DNA of 64,000 nucleotides from contig CAMIVE010000002.1 of NCBI GenBank assembly GCA_946401725.1, forward strand, positions 40,963 to 104,962. Direction: 5' to 3'. Position numbers and translations under genes: made by a program. Below the pieces are notes generated by a model that saw only the letters and a list, made by a program, of their open reading frames with translations, did not search any database and was not told the DNA's origin. The DNA is from an uncultured Bacteroidales bacterium (lineage in GTDB: Bacteria > Bacteroidota > Bacteroidia > Bacteroidales > P3). This document shows, piece by piece, positions 8,365-16,375 of the stretch; the first letter of the stretch is position 1, and every line of letters begins with the position of its first letter.

Positions 8365-9558
8365 TTAACTTTGATGGGTCTGTGTTTTGAGTCGTATGCC
8401 GTAATGCCACTCAATGAAATCGGCATGTGCGCCGTGGGCTTTGATGGAAACACCGACAAAATGGCGTATTCGACGGACATCGTCTCCGAAATGGTAGAAA
8501 AGGCCGACTCGCTCATAATAGGAGGTGTAGGCTTGGTCGGATTTCAAAAGGTAGGTCGCCAACGCCAGATGGAGCGACAGCCGGTGAAAACAGGTCTCGT
8601 AATTGGCACAGAGCCCGACATAAAAGGGCAAAGGATAGTCGTCATGCTCTATATTGCGCACTCCGGTATGGGTGGTGTTGTAGGTAAGGTCCAGATTGGC
8701 TCCTACCGCCCGGCAGGGAGTGAACCAGTACTGCCACCCCATACGTCCGGTATAGGCATAATAGAGGCGGTCGGGGACTTTGATGGTGCGGGTCCGGACG
8801 ACGCCCGAGGCGTAGGAGACGAAAAAGGAATGCCCCGGATAGGCCTCCTGTCGGCAGGCAGTGGACAAAATACGGCAGGCAGTGGAATCGACAAGCTGCC
8901 ATTCGCTGGTCGGTAAAGCGGGCAAAGTGCGGTGGGGGAATCGGTAGCCTAGTTCTACCTGCAGGTAATTGAGCCCTTTGTTGGGCCGCACAAGGTAACC
9001 GTTGGAGGAATGGTTGAACTTGCCGGCAACAACCAGGGCGGAACCGTCGGACAACGGTCGGTTGTAGGAAAGGCCGCACTGGATAAGGCAGTTGAGCGCC
9101 GATCCGATGAACACATTGTCTTCGTCGTGCGAACGGCTGTAGGGCTTCGTATAGTAGGCTAACCCCGCCCCCATCTCCAGCCGCAGTTGCCTGCCGCCAC
9201 CGAACGTCAAGAGGGGTTCGCTGATGAATCCTAACAGGCCGATCCGCTGGCCGGCAATGGCATTAGGGAAAAAGGTGAAATTGCCTCTGACACCGAGTTC
9301 ATAGGGTTGGCGTAAATGGTAGGGAGGGTCGATGGTGTCTGGAGAGTGGACAAGCCACACGCAGGGACGGCTCCAGGCGACATCCACGCCGGCAGAGATA
9401 TCGGCTATGTAACGCCATTCGGACGAATTGGGCACCGTATAGCCCGAAGTGAGCGAGGCGGTCCAATGATGCTGCGAATGCAATGGCGACACCAAAAGGA
9501 GCTGCACCACGGCAAGCACCATAAAGGACTTGCTTCGGACTATCGACCATTCTCTCAT
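8365..9558 (-). CDS. Acyloxyacyl hydrolase / lipid A deacylase (PagL-like)
   Basis: 397 residues with a signal peptide ending near SPLHSQ, then amphipathic beta-strands of an outer-membrane barrel. The sequence KFNHSSNGYLVRPNKGLNY matches the PagL catalytic region (His-x-Ser-Asn, then Pro-Asn-x-Gly-x-Asn). PagL removes the 3-O acyl chain of lipid A. The barrel N-domain is followed by about 170 further residues of strand-rich sequence, so the protein is longer than classical PagL, as is usual in Bacteroidales. The start ATG overlaps the ligA stop (ATGA). Co-location with the sulfatase-fold gene suggests a lipid A modification pair, which is an inference. Confidence 0.75.
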   Translation of the reverse strand: MREWSIVRSKSFMVLAVVQLLLVSPLHSQHHWTASLTSGYTVPNSSEWRYIADISAGVDVAWSRPCVWLVHSPDTIDPPYHLRQPYELGVRGNFTFFPNAIAGQRIGLLGFISEPLLTFGGGRQLRLEMGAGLAYYTKPYSRSHDEDNVFIGSALNCLIQCGLSYNRPLSDGSALVVAGKFNHSSNGYLVRPNKGLNYLQVELGYRFPHRTLPALPTSEWQLVDSTACRILSTACRQEAYPGHSFFVSYASGVVRTRTIKVPDRLYYAYTGRMGWQYWFTPCRAVGANLDLTYNTTHTGVRNIEHDDYPLPFYVGLCANYETCFHRLSLHLALATYLLKSDQAYTSYYERVGLFYHFGDDVRRIRHFVGVSIKAHGAHADFIEWHYGIRLKTQTHQS

Positions 9559-11648
9559 GATTCTAGCATGCGTAAGTAATCTTCCTCGCTGATGATGGGT
9601 ACGCCCAGTTTTTCGGCTTTCTTGAGTTTCTCGGGTCCCATTTTCTCTCCCGCAAGCACATAGTCGGTCTTCCCGCTGATGGAACCGCTGACTTTGCCTC
9701 CGTGCTGTTCGATATGGGCTTTGATCTCATCACGAGAAAAACGGCTGAAGACGCCGCTGACAACAAAGGTTTTGCCGTCAAGCTGATGGGTGATATGGAG
9801 GTCGGAGAGGGTGAATTTGAGTCCGGCCTGGCGAAGGCGCTCAATCAGTCGCTGATGGCGCTCGTCATGGAAATAGTCGTAGATAAAGGCCGCGGTCTTC
9901 TCGCCTACGTCTTCCACGGTGGCCAGCTCCTCGATGCTTGCGGCCATCAGCGAGTCGATATGCTTGAAATAGCGGGCCAGCTTCTTGGCGCCTACTTCTC
10001 CGACATATCGGATGCCGAGGGCGAAGAGCACCCGCTCAAAGGGGACTTCCCTCGACTGGGCTATGGCTGCAAGGATATTGTCTGCGCCTTTATCCTGGAT
10101 GCTGGCGCGCCGCAGTCCGTCGCTGTCGTAGGATTCCAGCCCGACAAGCTGCTCGCGACTTAAACTGTAGAGATCGGCTACATCGCGCACCAGCCCTTTC
10201 TGATAGAGCATCTCCAGCCGCTCCGAGCCTAGATTGTCGATATTCATCGCCTTGCGGGAGACGAAATGCTCCAAACGGCCGATGATCTGCGGCGGACAGT
10301 CGTCCTGGTTGGGACAGTAGTGGCCGGCTTCTCCCTCGGCACGCACCAGCCGGGCACCACATTCGGGACAATGGGTGATATAGGCTATCGGACGGGCTCC
10401 GGGCTGCCGCTTCTGGAGGTCGACACCGACTACTTTGGGGATGATCTCACCGCCTTTCTCGACCAACAGCGAGTCGCCCTCCCGGATGTCCATCTTCTCT
10501 ATGAAGTCGGCATTGACCAGGGTGGCTCGCTTGACGGTGGTGCCTCCCAGCCATACGGGCTGCATATTGGCTACGGGGGTGATGACGCCGGTGCGGCCTA
10601 CCTGGAACGAGACGCTCAAGAGGGGGGTGGAGACTTGCTGGGCTTTGAACTTGTAGGCAATGGCCCATCGGGGCGATTTGGCGGTCAGTCCTAGCTGGTC
10701 CCAGAGCGACACTTGGTTGACTTTGATGACGATGCCGTCAATGGCGAAAGGGAGGTTCCAGCGTTCGCTGTCCCAATAGTCGATAAAGGCGCGGATCTCG
10801 TCGATATCCTTGCATTCCTTGATATAGGGCTGCACTTTGAAGCCCATACGGGTGGCCGCCTGAAGCCTCCCGGAATGGGTGGCTGCCGACTGCTGCAACT
10901 CCGTCGTGCCGGCAGGATCGCCGGCGGCCTCCCAATGGCTGGGGAGCATCATGAAATACATGCAGAACTGGAGCTTGCGTTTGGCACACTCGGCGGAGTC
11001 TTGCAGCTTGAGGCTGCCGCTGGCGGCATTACGGGGATTGGCAAAGGGTTCGTCACCGTCGGCTTCCCGCTGTCGGTTGAAGGCTTCGAAGGCGTCGAAG
11101 GGATAGACCACCTCGCCGCGCGCTTCAAAATCATCGGGATAGCAGCCGCGTAGCTTGAGGGGGATGGTCGGTATGGTCCGTGCATTGGAGGTGATGTCGT
11201 CTCCGACGGCTCCGTTACCGCGGGTGACTGCCTGCACCAACTGACCGTGTCGATAGGTGAGGCCGATGGCTACTCCGTCGTATTTCAATTCGCAGGAATA
11301 GCTGAAGGGGATATCGCCCAATAGTTTTCGGGTGCGGGCTTCAAAATCGACTATCTCTTCTATGGAATAGGTGTTGCCCAGCGAGAGCATGGGGAATCGG
11401 TGGGTCACCTGTCGGAATGTCTTGTTGACCTCCCCTCCTACCCGCTTGGTGGGTGAATTGGGATGGGCCAGCTCTGGATACTGGCGCTCGAGGTCTGTAA
11501 GTTCTCGCAACAGCTTGTCAAACTCAAAGTCGCTGACCAACGAACGGTCGTTCATGTAGTACTCATAGTTGTACTGGTCGATCAGGCGTGTCAGCTCGTC
11601 GATACGCTTCCGTGCGGGTTCTATGTCTATTTGGCTGAAGAGATCCAT
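9555..11648 (-). CDS. ligA: NAD-dependent DNA ligase
   Basis: 697 residues from the ATG at 11648. The ORF-track start at 11795 would add a shadow of dapF, so it is rejected. The enzyme seals nicks in replication and repair. The adenylation lysine is Lys122 in CELKYDGVAIGL. The NAD-binding Ia domain is at the N-terminus (YNYEYYMND). The Cys4 zinc finger is CPECG...CPNQDDCPP. Helix-hairpin-helix repeats follow (VEDVGEKTAAFI) and a C-terminal BRCT domain (GKTFVVSGVFSRFSRDEIK) ends the protein. It starts 10 nt after the dapF stop and overlaps the PagL-like gene by 4 nt, so it is translationally coupled in the block. Confidence 0.97.
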   Translation of the reverse strand: MDLFSQIDIEPARKRIDELTRLIDQYNYEYYMNDRSLVSDFEFDKLLRELTDLERQYPELAHPNSPTKRVGGEVNKTFRQVTHRFPMLSLGNTYSIEEIVDFEARTRKLLGDIPFSYSCELKYDGVAIGLTYRHGQLVQAVTRGNGAVGDDITSNARTIPTIPLKLRGCYPDDFEARGEVVYPFDAFEAFNRQREADGDEPFANPRNAASGSLKLQDSAECAKRKLQFCMYFMMLPSHWEAAGDPAGTTELQQSAATHSGRLQAATRMGFKVQPYIKECKDIDEIRAFIDYWDSERWNLPFAIDGIVIKVNQVSLWDQLGLTAKSPRWAIAYKFKAQQVSTPLLSVSFQVGRTGVITPVANMQPVWLGGTTVKRATLVNADFIEKMDIREGDSLLVEKGGEIIPKVVGVDLQKRQPGARPIAYITHCPECGARLVRAEGEAGHYCPNQDDCPPQIIGRLEHFVSRKAMNIDNLGSERLEMLYQKGLVRDVADLYSLSREQLVGLESYDSDGLRRASIQDKGADNILAAIAQSREVPFERVLFALGIRYVGEVGAKKLARYFKHIDSLMAASIEELATVEDVGEKTAAFIYDYFHDERHQRLIERLRQAGLKFTLSDLHITHQLDGKTFVVSGVFSRFSRDEIKAHIEQHGGKVSGSISGKTDYVLAGEKMGPEKLKKAEKLGVPIISEEDYLRMLES

Positions 11649-11658
11649 GATTTGTCGT

Positions 11659-12456
11659 TTATATTTCTCCCTTGAAATTGAAGGAGACGGGTCCGGTGAG
11701 CTGCACCTGGCGATAATGGGTGCCGGTGGATTGGAAGGTGACTTTGAAATCGCCACCAAGGGTCTTGAGTTTCTGGTTGCCGCTGACAATGGCACAGGCG
11801 GTCACTCCGGTTCCACAAGCCCAGGTCTCGTCTTCCACACCGCGTTCATAGGTTCTGACGAAAAGGGTGCCGTCGGGAAGATCCTCTATGAAATCGACAT
11901 TGGTGCCTTCGGGGAACTGGTCGCTATTGTTGCGCAGCCGGCGGCCTTCTCCAACGACATCGAAATGTTCCAGATCATCGACCCGCTGCACATAATGGGG
12001 CGATCCGGTGTCGAGAAACCATCCGTCCAGACAGCGGCGCACATCGTCGCAGGCGATATCTCGCATACCGAGTTGCACCAATCCCATTCCTGAGGCTTCA
12101 TCGAATAGAAGGATCTCTGCATGATGCGGACCGTCGAAGCCGATGAAATCGAGCACTTGCCGACCGGTGGTCTCGTCACGGTGACCCAAGCCTAACCGAT
12201 GGGCAAAAGCGGCTATACAGCGTCCGCCGTTACCGCACATGGAGCCGATTCGGCCGTCGCTGTTATAGTATTTCATCTCAAAATCATAAGGGGCATCGGC
12301 ATTGCCGAGCGTCATCAACCCGTCGGCACCGACACCGAAACGGCGGTGACAGATATGGGCGATCTGCTTTTGGCTGAGTTGGGGGTCGTTTGCTCGGATA
12401 TCCAGCAGCACAAAATCGTTCCCGGCGCCATCATATTTATAGAAAGAAAGTGACAT
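11659..12456 (-). CDS. dapF: Diaminopimelate epimerase
   Basis: 265 residues. It interconverts LL- and meso-diaminopimelate for lysine and peptidoglycan synthesis. The substrate loop GAGNDFVLLD is at residues 10-19. The two catalytic cysteines lie in MCGNGGRC (Cys74) and ACGTGVTAC near residue 216. Length is normal for the family. The gene starts 52 nt after the antiporter stop and is followed closely by ligA. Confidence 0.97.
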   Translation of the reverse strand: MSLSFYKYDGAGNDFVLLDIRANDPQLSQKQIAHICHRRFGVGADGLMTLGNADAPYDFEMKYYNSDGRIGSMCGNGGRCIAAFAHRLGLGHRDETTGRQVLDFIGFDGPHHAEILLFDEASGMGLVQLGMRDIACDDVRRCLDGWFLDTGSPHYVQRVDDLEHFDVVGEGRRLRNNSDQFPEGTNVDFIEDLPDGTLFVRTYERGVEDETWACGTGVTACAIVSGNQKLKTLGGDFKVTFQSTGTHYRQVQLTGPVSFNFKGEI

Positions 12457-12508
12457 TGTTTTCAGGGTTGAAGGGGGTTAGGTATTTGTTTTAGTTTGGT
12501 TTTCGTGA

Positions 12509-13771
12509 TCATTCATAGTCATACACTTCCACTTGCTCGGGCTTGTAGCCGGTATCGATGATTCGCTTGCGGCTCAACAGCACCAACAGGGAGCTGATGA
12601 CGATGGAGAAGAAAATGATGGAATAGACCATGCATTCGATTCGTTCGGCATGGGGAATGATTTCCACTCCTGCTGCGAGGTTGATCTGACGGGGCATGGA
12701 GGCCAATACGGCTGAAACCAGTCCTTTGGGAATCATGATGGAGACAATGAGGCGGTCGGTCTTGGTATTGTTGCGACCCACCAAAAAGATAAGGATGAAG
12801 CGTCCTACGAAGATGGCGGCAACTATGATGACACCCCACAACAGGGCGATGGAGTCGGTGAAGGGGATGCTGATGCCGATATAGACGAAGAAGAAGGTTT
12901 TGAGGATAAAGACTATTTCCTTGAAAAAGGATTTCTCGTTGTCACCGAGCGACTGCATGCGAAGCATGCGTCGATGATAGATTTTCCGCACAATGGAGTA
13001 CTCCAGGTAATTGGCGTTGCCCAGTACAATTCCGAACGCCAACGCGGCAATGGCTCCGCTGTAGCCGAGCGCCTCGGTGAGACCATAGACGACAAAAACG
13101 AATGCCGGCGTGAGGAACATGGAATTCTGCAACCTGCGCACTCTGCGCAGCAGAACGGACCACACAACGCCACCAACACCGCCGATGATCACCGCCATGA
13201 TGAATGAGGCCAGCACATTGCCCACTACTTGGATGACACTGATAGTGCCCATTTTGAATCCTTCCGTCAATGCCAGTGCAACCACAATACACAACACGCC
13301 GGAGATGGCCGACTCAAGGGTCAGCACGGTCTGTGTCTGATTGCTGATTCGCATCTGCTTGATGATGGGGATAACAATGGAGGATCCTGTTCCTGCCACC
13401 ATACTGCCCAAAAGCACCGACGCCCGCCACTCCAGTCCTGCTACGTAATGGGCGGTCACTGCTGCAACCGCAGTGGAAAGACAGAATGAATAGAATGTAA
13501 CCTGCACAATACCTACCCAGTACTTTCGCAGATTATTGATATTCATATCTATACCACTATCAATCAAGATAAACACCAGCGTGGCGGAAGCAAAGAGGGA
13601 GCCTATATTGCCCAACTTGTCGGGGGTCACCCACCCAAGCACCGAAGGGCCCAATAGGATACCAATCATCACAAGGAAGAGCACATCGGGCACACGGCTG
13701 CGACGGAAAAAGGCCGCAAAGAGGTGCGCGCAGAAGATCAGTGCTCCTAGAAAGATGAATGTTGTGCCCAT
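12509..13771 (-). CDS. Cation:proton antiporter (CPA family)
   Basis: 420 residues of almost continuous hydrophobic helices, about 12-13 predicted. The opening FLGALIFCAHLFAAFFRRSR and the RVPDVLFLVMIGILLGP helix are typical of Na+(K+)/H+ antiporters. The family's central unwound-helix region reads GSMVAGTGSSIVIPIIKQM instead of the common DP or ND pair, so ion coupling may differ. The late helix has MIPKGLVSAVLA, with the Lys-Gly pair usual in CPA1 members. The C-terminus is short and acidic without a TrkA domain. It starts 12 nt after the end of the dnaX tail, which indicates cotranscription. Confidence 0.85.
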   Translation of the reverse strand: MGTTFIFLGALIFCAHLFAAFFRRSRVPDVLFLVMIGILLGPSVLGWVTPDKLGNIGSLFASATLVFILIDSGIDMNINNLRKYWVGIVQVTFYSFCLSTAVAAVTAHYVAGLEWRASVLLGSMVAGTGSSIVIPIIKQMRISNQTQTVLTLESAISGVLCIVVALALTEGFKMGTISVIQVVGNVLASFIMAVIIGGVGGVVWSVLLRRVRRLQNSMFLTPAFVFVVYGLTEALGYSGAIAALAFGIVLGNANYLEYSIVRKIYHRRMLRMQSLGDNEKSFFKEIVFILKTFFFVYIGISIPFTDSIALLWGVIIVAAIFVGRFILIFLVGRNNTKTDRLIVSIMIPKGLVSAVLASMPRQINLAAGVEIIPHAERIECMVYSIIFFSIVISSLLVLLSRKRIIDTGYKPEQVEVYDYE

Positions 13772-13783
13772 GTTTTCTTCTAG

Positions 13784-14431
13784 TTAAAAATCAATATCGG
13801 GGAAGAGTTTGCGGAGTGTGATCATGGAGGGGTTGCGCTGAGCCATCTCTTCGAATTTCTCGCGCGGCATGTAGGCTTTGACTTCACGCTGCTCAACGTC
13901 GACAGCCACTCTGTACTGCAGTCCTTCGTTGTTGGTGACTTTTCGGAAGAAGGAACAGATTCGGTCTTGATATTCGCGCAGAAGGGTGTCGAAATAGATG
14001 TTGGGTACTTTGATATAGAAAAGGTTGTTGTTGTGTAGCGTCACCTTCTTGTCGGCCAGAAGTTCCTGGAACTTCTCGTCCTGCACATTGTCCTGCAGCA
14101 GCTGGTTCCAGTAGGCTTCGAGTTTTTCCTGGGTGAGCTGCTCCACCTCCATGCTGTCGAGCGAACGGATGGGCTGGATTTCGTGTGGAGCGGAGATAGA
14201 GACCGAGGAAAGCATATGGCGCGGTATGCCGCGCTGCACGGTGGCGTTGTTCTTTGCCGGATCTGGTGCGGCTTCCGCTGTCGGCTGTTGCTGGGGGGTG
14301 GTTGCCGGCTGGGGTGCGGTTGCCGGCTGGGAGATAGGCGTGGCGGGCTGGGCCGGACGCGGTGCCGGTTCAACCGATGGTGGGGTATCGCTAGATGGGG
14401 TTTTATGTTCCGCCTGAGGCGATCTTGCTAT
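13784..14431 (-). pseudogene. dnaX: tau-specific C-terminal part of dnaX, behind an in-frame TAG
   Basis: 215 codons in exactly the dnaX frame, with no second stop. They encode first a Pro/Ala/Gln-rich linker (SVEPAPRPAQPATPIS and similar). A folded tail follows: LTQEKLEAYWNQLLQ, LFYIKVPNIYF, RVAVDVEQREVKAYM and the terminal NPSMITLRKLFPDIDF. That ending is typical of Bacteroidota DnaX. It could be made by readthrough of TAG, as a separate peptide from a GTG/ATG near 14239-14215, or not at all if the stop is a mutation or sequencing error. The reading frame shows no other decay, which argues for a recent or functional stop. Confidence 0.7.
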
Positions 14432-15550
14432 CTAACCTGCAGCCTGGGGCTGGAGTTTTTTCATCACAGCGGCTAGTTTCATCAACGCAACTTCGATGAA
14501 GAGCCGTTTGTTGTTGGCGTCACGGAAGCGGTACTCGGCGTCGGAGGCGATTTCAAGATAGCGCATCACCAAAGGCAATCCGCAGGCTGCGGACTGCTGT
14601 CCGAAACGCTGACGCTCGCTCTCACCGCACTCAAGCAGTTTGAGTGTGGCGGGGTCGATACTGACCATCAGATTGCGCAGGTGTTCCGACAAACCGGTGA
14701 TGAAATGCTGTCCGTCGAATCCTTTGTCGATGATCTCCTGATAAAGCAGCAGCGAACCGCTGATATCGCCGTTTTTGAACATGTCGACAAAACGGAAATA
14801 ATAGTCGCTGTCCAGCATATTCAAATTCTCGAGACAGCTTTTGTAGGTGAGGTTGTTGCCGGTGAAGCTGACCAGCTGGTCGAAGAGCGACAACGCATCG
14901 CGCAAGCCGCCTTCGGCTTTGCGGGCGATGATATGCAGCGCATCGGGTTCATACGGGACCTGCTCCTTGTCGGCCACATAGGCCAGATGTTTCACGATAT
15001 CTTCGGTCTCGATGCGTTTGAAGTCGAATATCTGGCATCGGGAGAGGATGGTGGGAATGATTTTGTGCTTCTCGGTGGTTGCAAGAATGAACTTGGCATA
15101 GGCAGGAGGCTCTTCAAGGGTCTTGAGGAAGGCGTTGAAGGCCGCCGAGGAAAGCATGTGGACCTCATCGATGATATATACTTTGTAACGTCCGGTCTGG
15201 GGAGGAATATATACCTGCTTGACCAATTCGCGGATATCGTCGACGGAGTTGTTGGAAGCAGCGTCCAGTTCGAAGATATTCATGGAGGCGCCACTGTTGA
15301 AGGAGCGGCAGGATTCGCATTCGTTGCAGGCTTCGGTATCGGCGGTGAGATTGGTGCAGTTGATGGTTTTGGCCAGGATACGTGCACACGTGGTTTTGCC
15401 CACGCCGCGGGGTCCGCAAAAAAGAAACGCCTGTGCCAGCTGCCCCGTGCGGATGGCGTTCTTAAGCGTGGTGGTGATATGCGACTGCCCCACGACGCTC
15501 TCAAAGGTGGTTGGGCGGTATTTGCGGGCGGAAACGATGTAATTGTCCAT
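14432..15550 (-). CDS. dnaX: DNA polymerase III gamma-like subunit (DnaX domains I-III)
   Basis: 372 residues from the ATG at 15550 (MDNYIVSARKYRP); the track start at 15625 is upstream of the conserved start. This is the clamp-loader ATPase. Walker A is GPRGVGKTTCARILA, the zinc module is CTNLTADTEACNECESCR, Walker B is VYIIDEVHML, sensor 1 is FILATTEKHKI and sensor 2 lies in GGLRDALSLFDQ. The collar domain III ends at KKLQPQAAG, where TAG stops the frame. The same frame stays open behind it and encodes the tau-specific tail (next entry). So the product as annotated is a short gamma form. An A6 run lies 8 codons before the stop, but neither the -1 nor the +1 frame reaches the tail. Confidence 0.92.
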   Translation of the reverse strand: MDNYIVSARKYRPTTFESVVGQSHITTTLKNAIRTGQLAQAFLFCGPRGVGKTTCARILAKTINCTNLTADTEACNECESCRSFNSGASMNIFELDAASNNSVDDIRELVKQVYIPPQTGRYKVYIIDEVHMLSSAAFNAFLKTLEEPPAYAKFILATTEKHKIIPTILSRCQIFDFKRIETEDIVKHLAYVADKEQVPYEPDALHIIARKAEGGLRDALSLFDQLVSFTGNNLTYKSCLENLNMLDSDYYFRFVDMFKNGDISGSLLLYQEIIDKGFDGQHFITGLSEHLRNLMVSIDPATLKLLECGESERQRFGQQSAACGLPLVMRYLEIASDAEYRFRDANNKRLFIEVALMKLAAVMKKLQPQAAG

Positions 15551-15662
15551 ATATTTTTGAATTCCTATTAAAAAAGCGTATAAGCACGGACAGCACAGAA
15601 TACGACACACACTGTTGTCGTACAATGGATTGCCGAACTTGGAGCGCAGATGTTATTCTGTG

Positions 15663-15694
15663 CAAAGATAGGAAAAAAAGTTGAATCGGGCAAA
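15663..15694 (-). promoter_or_regulatory. Promoter of dnaX block
   Basis: On the minus strand TTTG (15694-15691), a 20-nt spacer, then TATCTTTG (15670-15663). It implies a leader of about 105 nt before the dnaX ATG and is the only consensus promoter seen for the leftward block down to 5.85 kb. Confidence 0.7.
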
Positions 15695-15731
15695 AGGCCC
15701 TGCGAAAAGAGGGCGGAACGACAGGGTGAAT

Positions 15732-16373
15732 CTATTTCAGATTCTTGATATTGGCAATAATGGTATTGACATCTTCCTGGGAGTAGCCCCAGCAGTGGGC
15801 ATCCTTGCGTTTGGGATTGGCCAGGAATTTGTTGAGCCAATATTTGGCTTTGTCGGGATCGCGGAAGCTGTACATGTAGTTACGAGGACCGCCCACTGCT
15901 TCCTGTCCTGCATAGACACAGGCGAGGATAAACTGGCTATTGGCATCATTGGGAGCTACGGCATGGAGGAGGGGGAGTATGTCGACAGCAGTGGCATCAT
16001 TGATGAACTTGCGCATGTCTTCATCATGAAGTCCACAGCCAAAACCGTGGAATGTACTTCTGTGACAGTAGATGTAAATGGCTTCGGGATAGCCTTCCTT
16101 GGCGTACTTCTCAATTTGTTCAAAAGGGGTCTCAAGCTCGTCGATTGTAGGTTGTTTGCCTGTTTTTAGGGCAATGGGTTTTTCAATGCGGTTGATAGCC
16201 TCTAGTCCGATGGCAGCATCGGAATATCCAAATTCGACGGCTTTGTTGTAGAAATATTTGGCTGTCCCAATCTGAATAGGTGTACCGAGTCCGAGGCGGT
16301 AACACTGGCCGGCAAGAAAAGCGGCATCACCTCGAAGCGCTCTTGAAAAAGACCATCTCCACTTAAAAGCAAC
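15732..16373 (-). pseudogene. 5'-truncated SEL1-repeat protein remnant
   Basis: The frame ending at 15732 is open for 213 codons up to the sugar-transferase stop, but it has no ATG, GTG or TTG start until the Met at 16016. It begins in the middle of a SEL1 unit: KWRWSFSRALRGDAAFLAGQ, CYRLGLGTPIQIGTAKYF, then NKAVEFGYSDAAIGLEAI, and ends with a degenerate unit (DPDKAKYWLNKFL). Intact SEL1 proteins start with a signal peptide or full repeats. The 5' part seems lost at a junction with the neighbouring gene. Only the last 94 residues could be made from the internal ATG. The ORF track lists only that part. Confidence 0.6.
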
Positions 16374-16375
16374 CC

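Noticed and set aside
14420-14500. Programmed -1 frameshift at the A6 run of dnaX
   Set aside because: The -1 frame ends at TAA after about 18 codons and the +1 frame stops at a TAG close by; neither joins the tau tail. The heptamer is also not a good X XXY YYZ in this frame.
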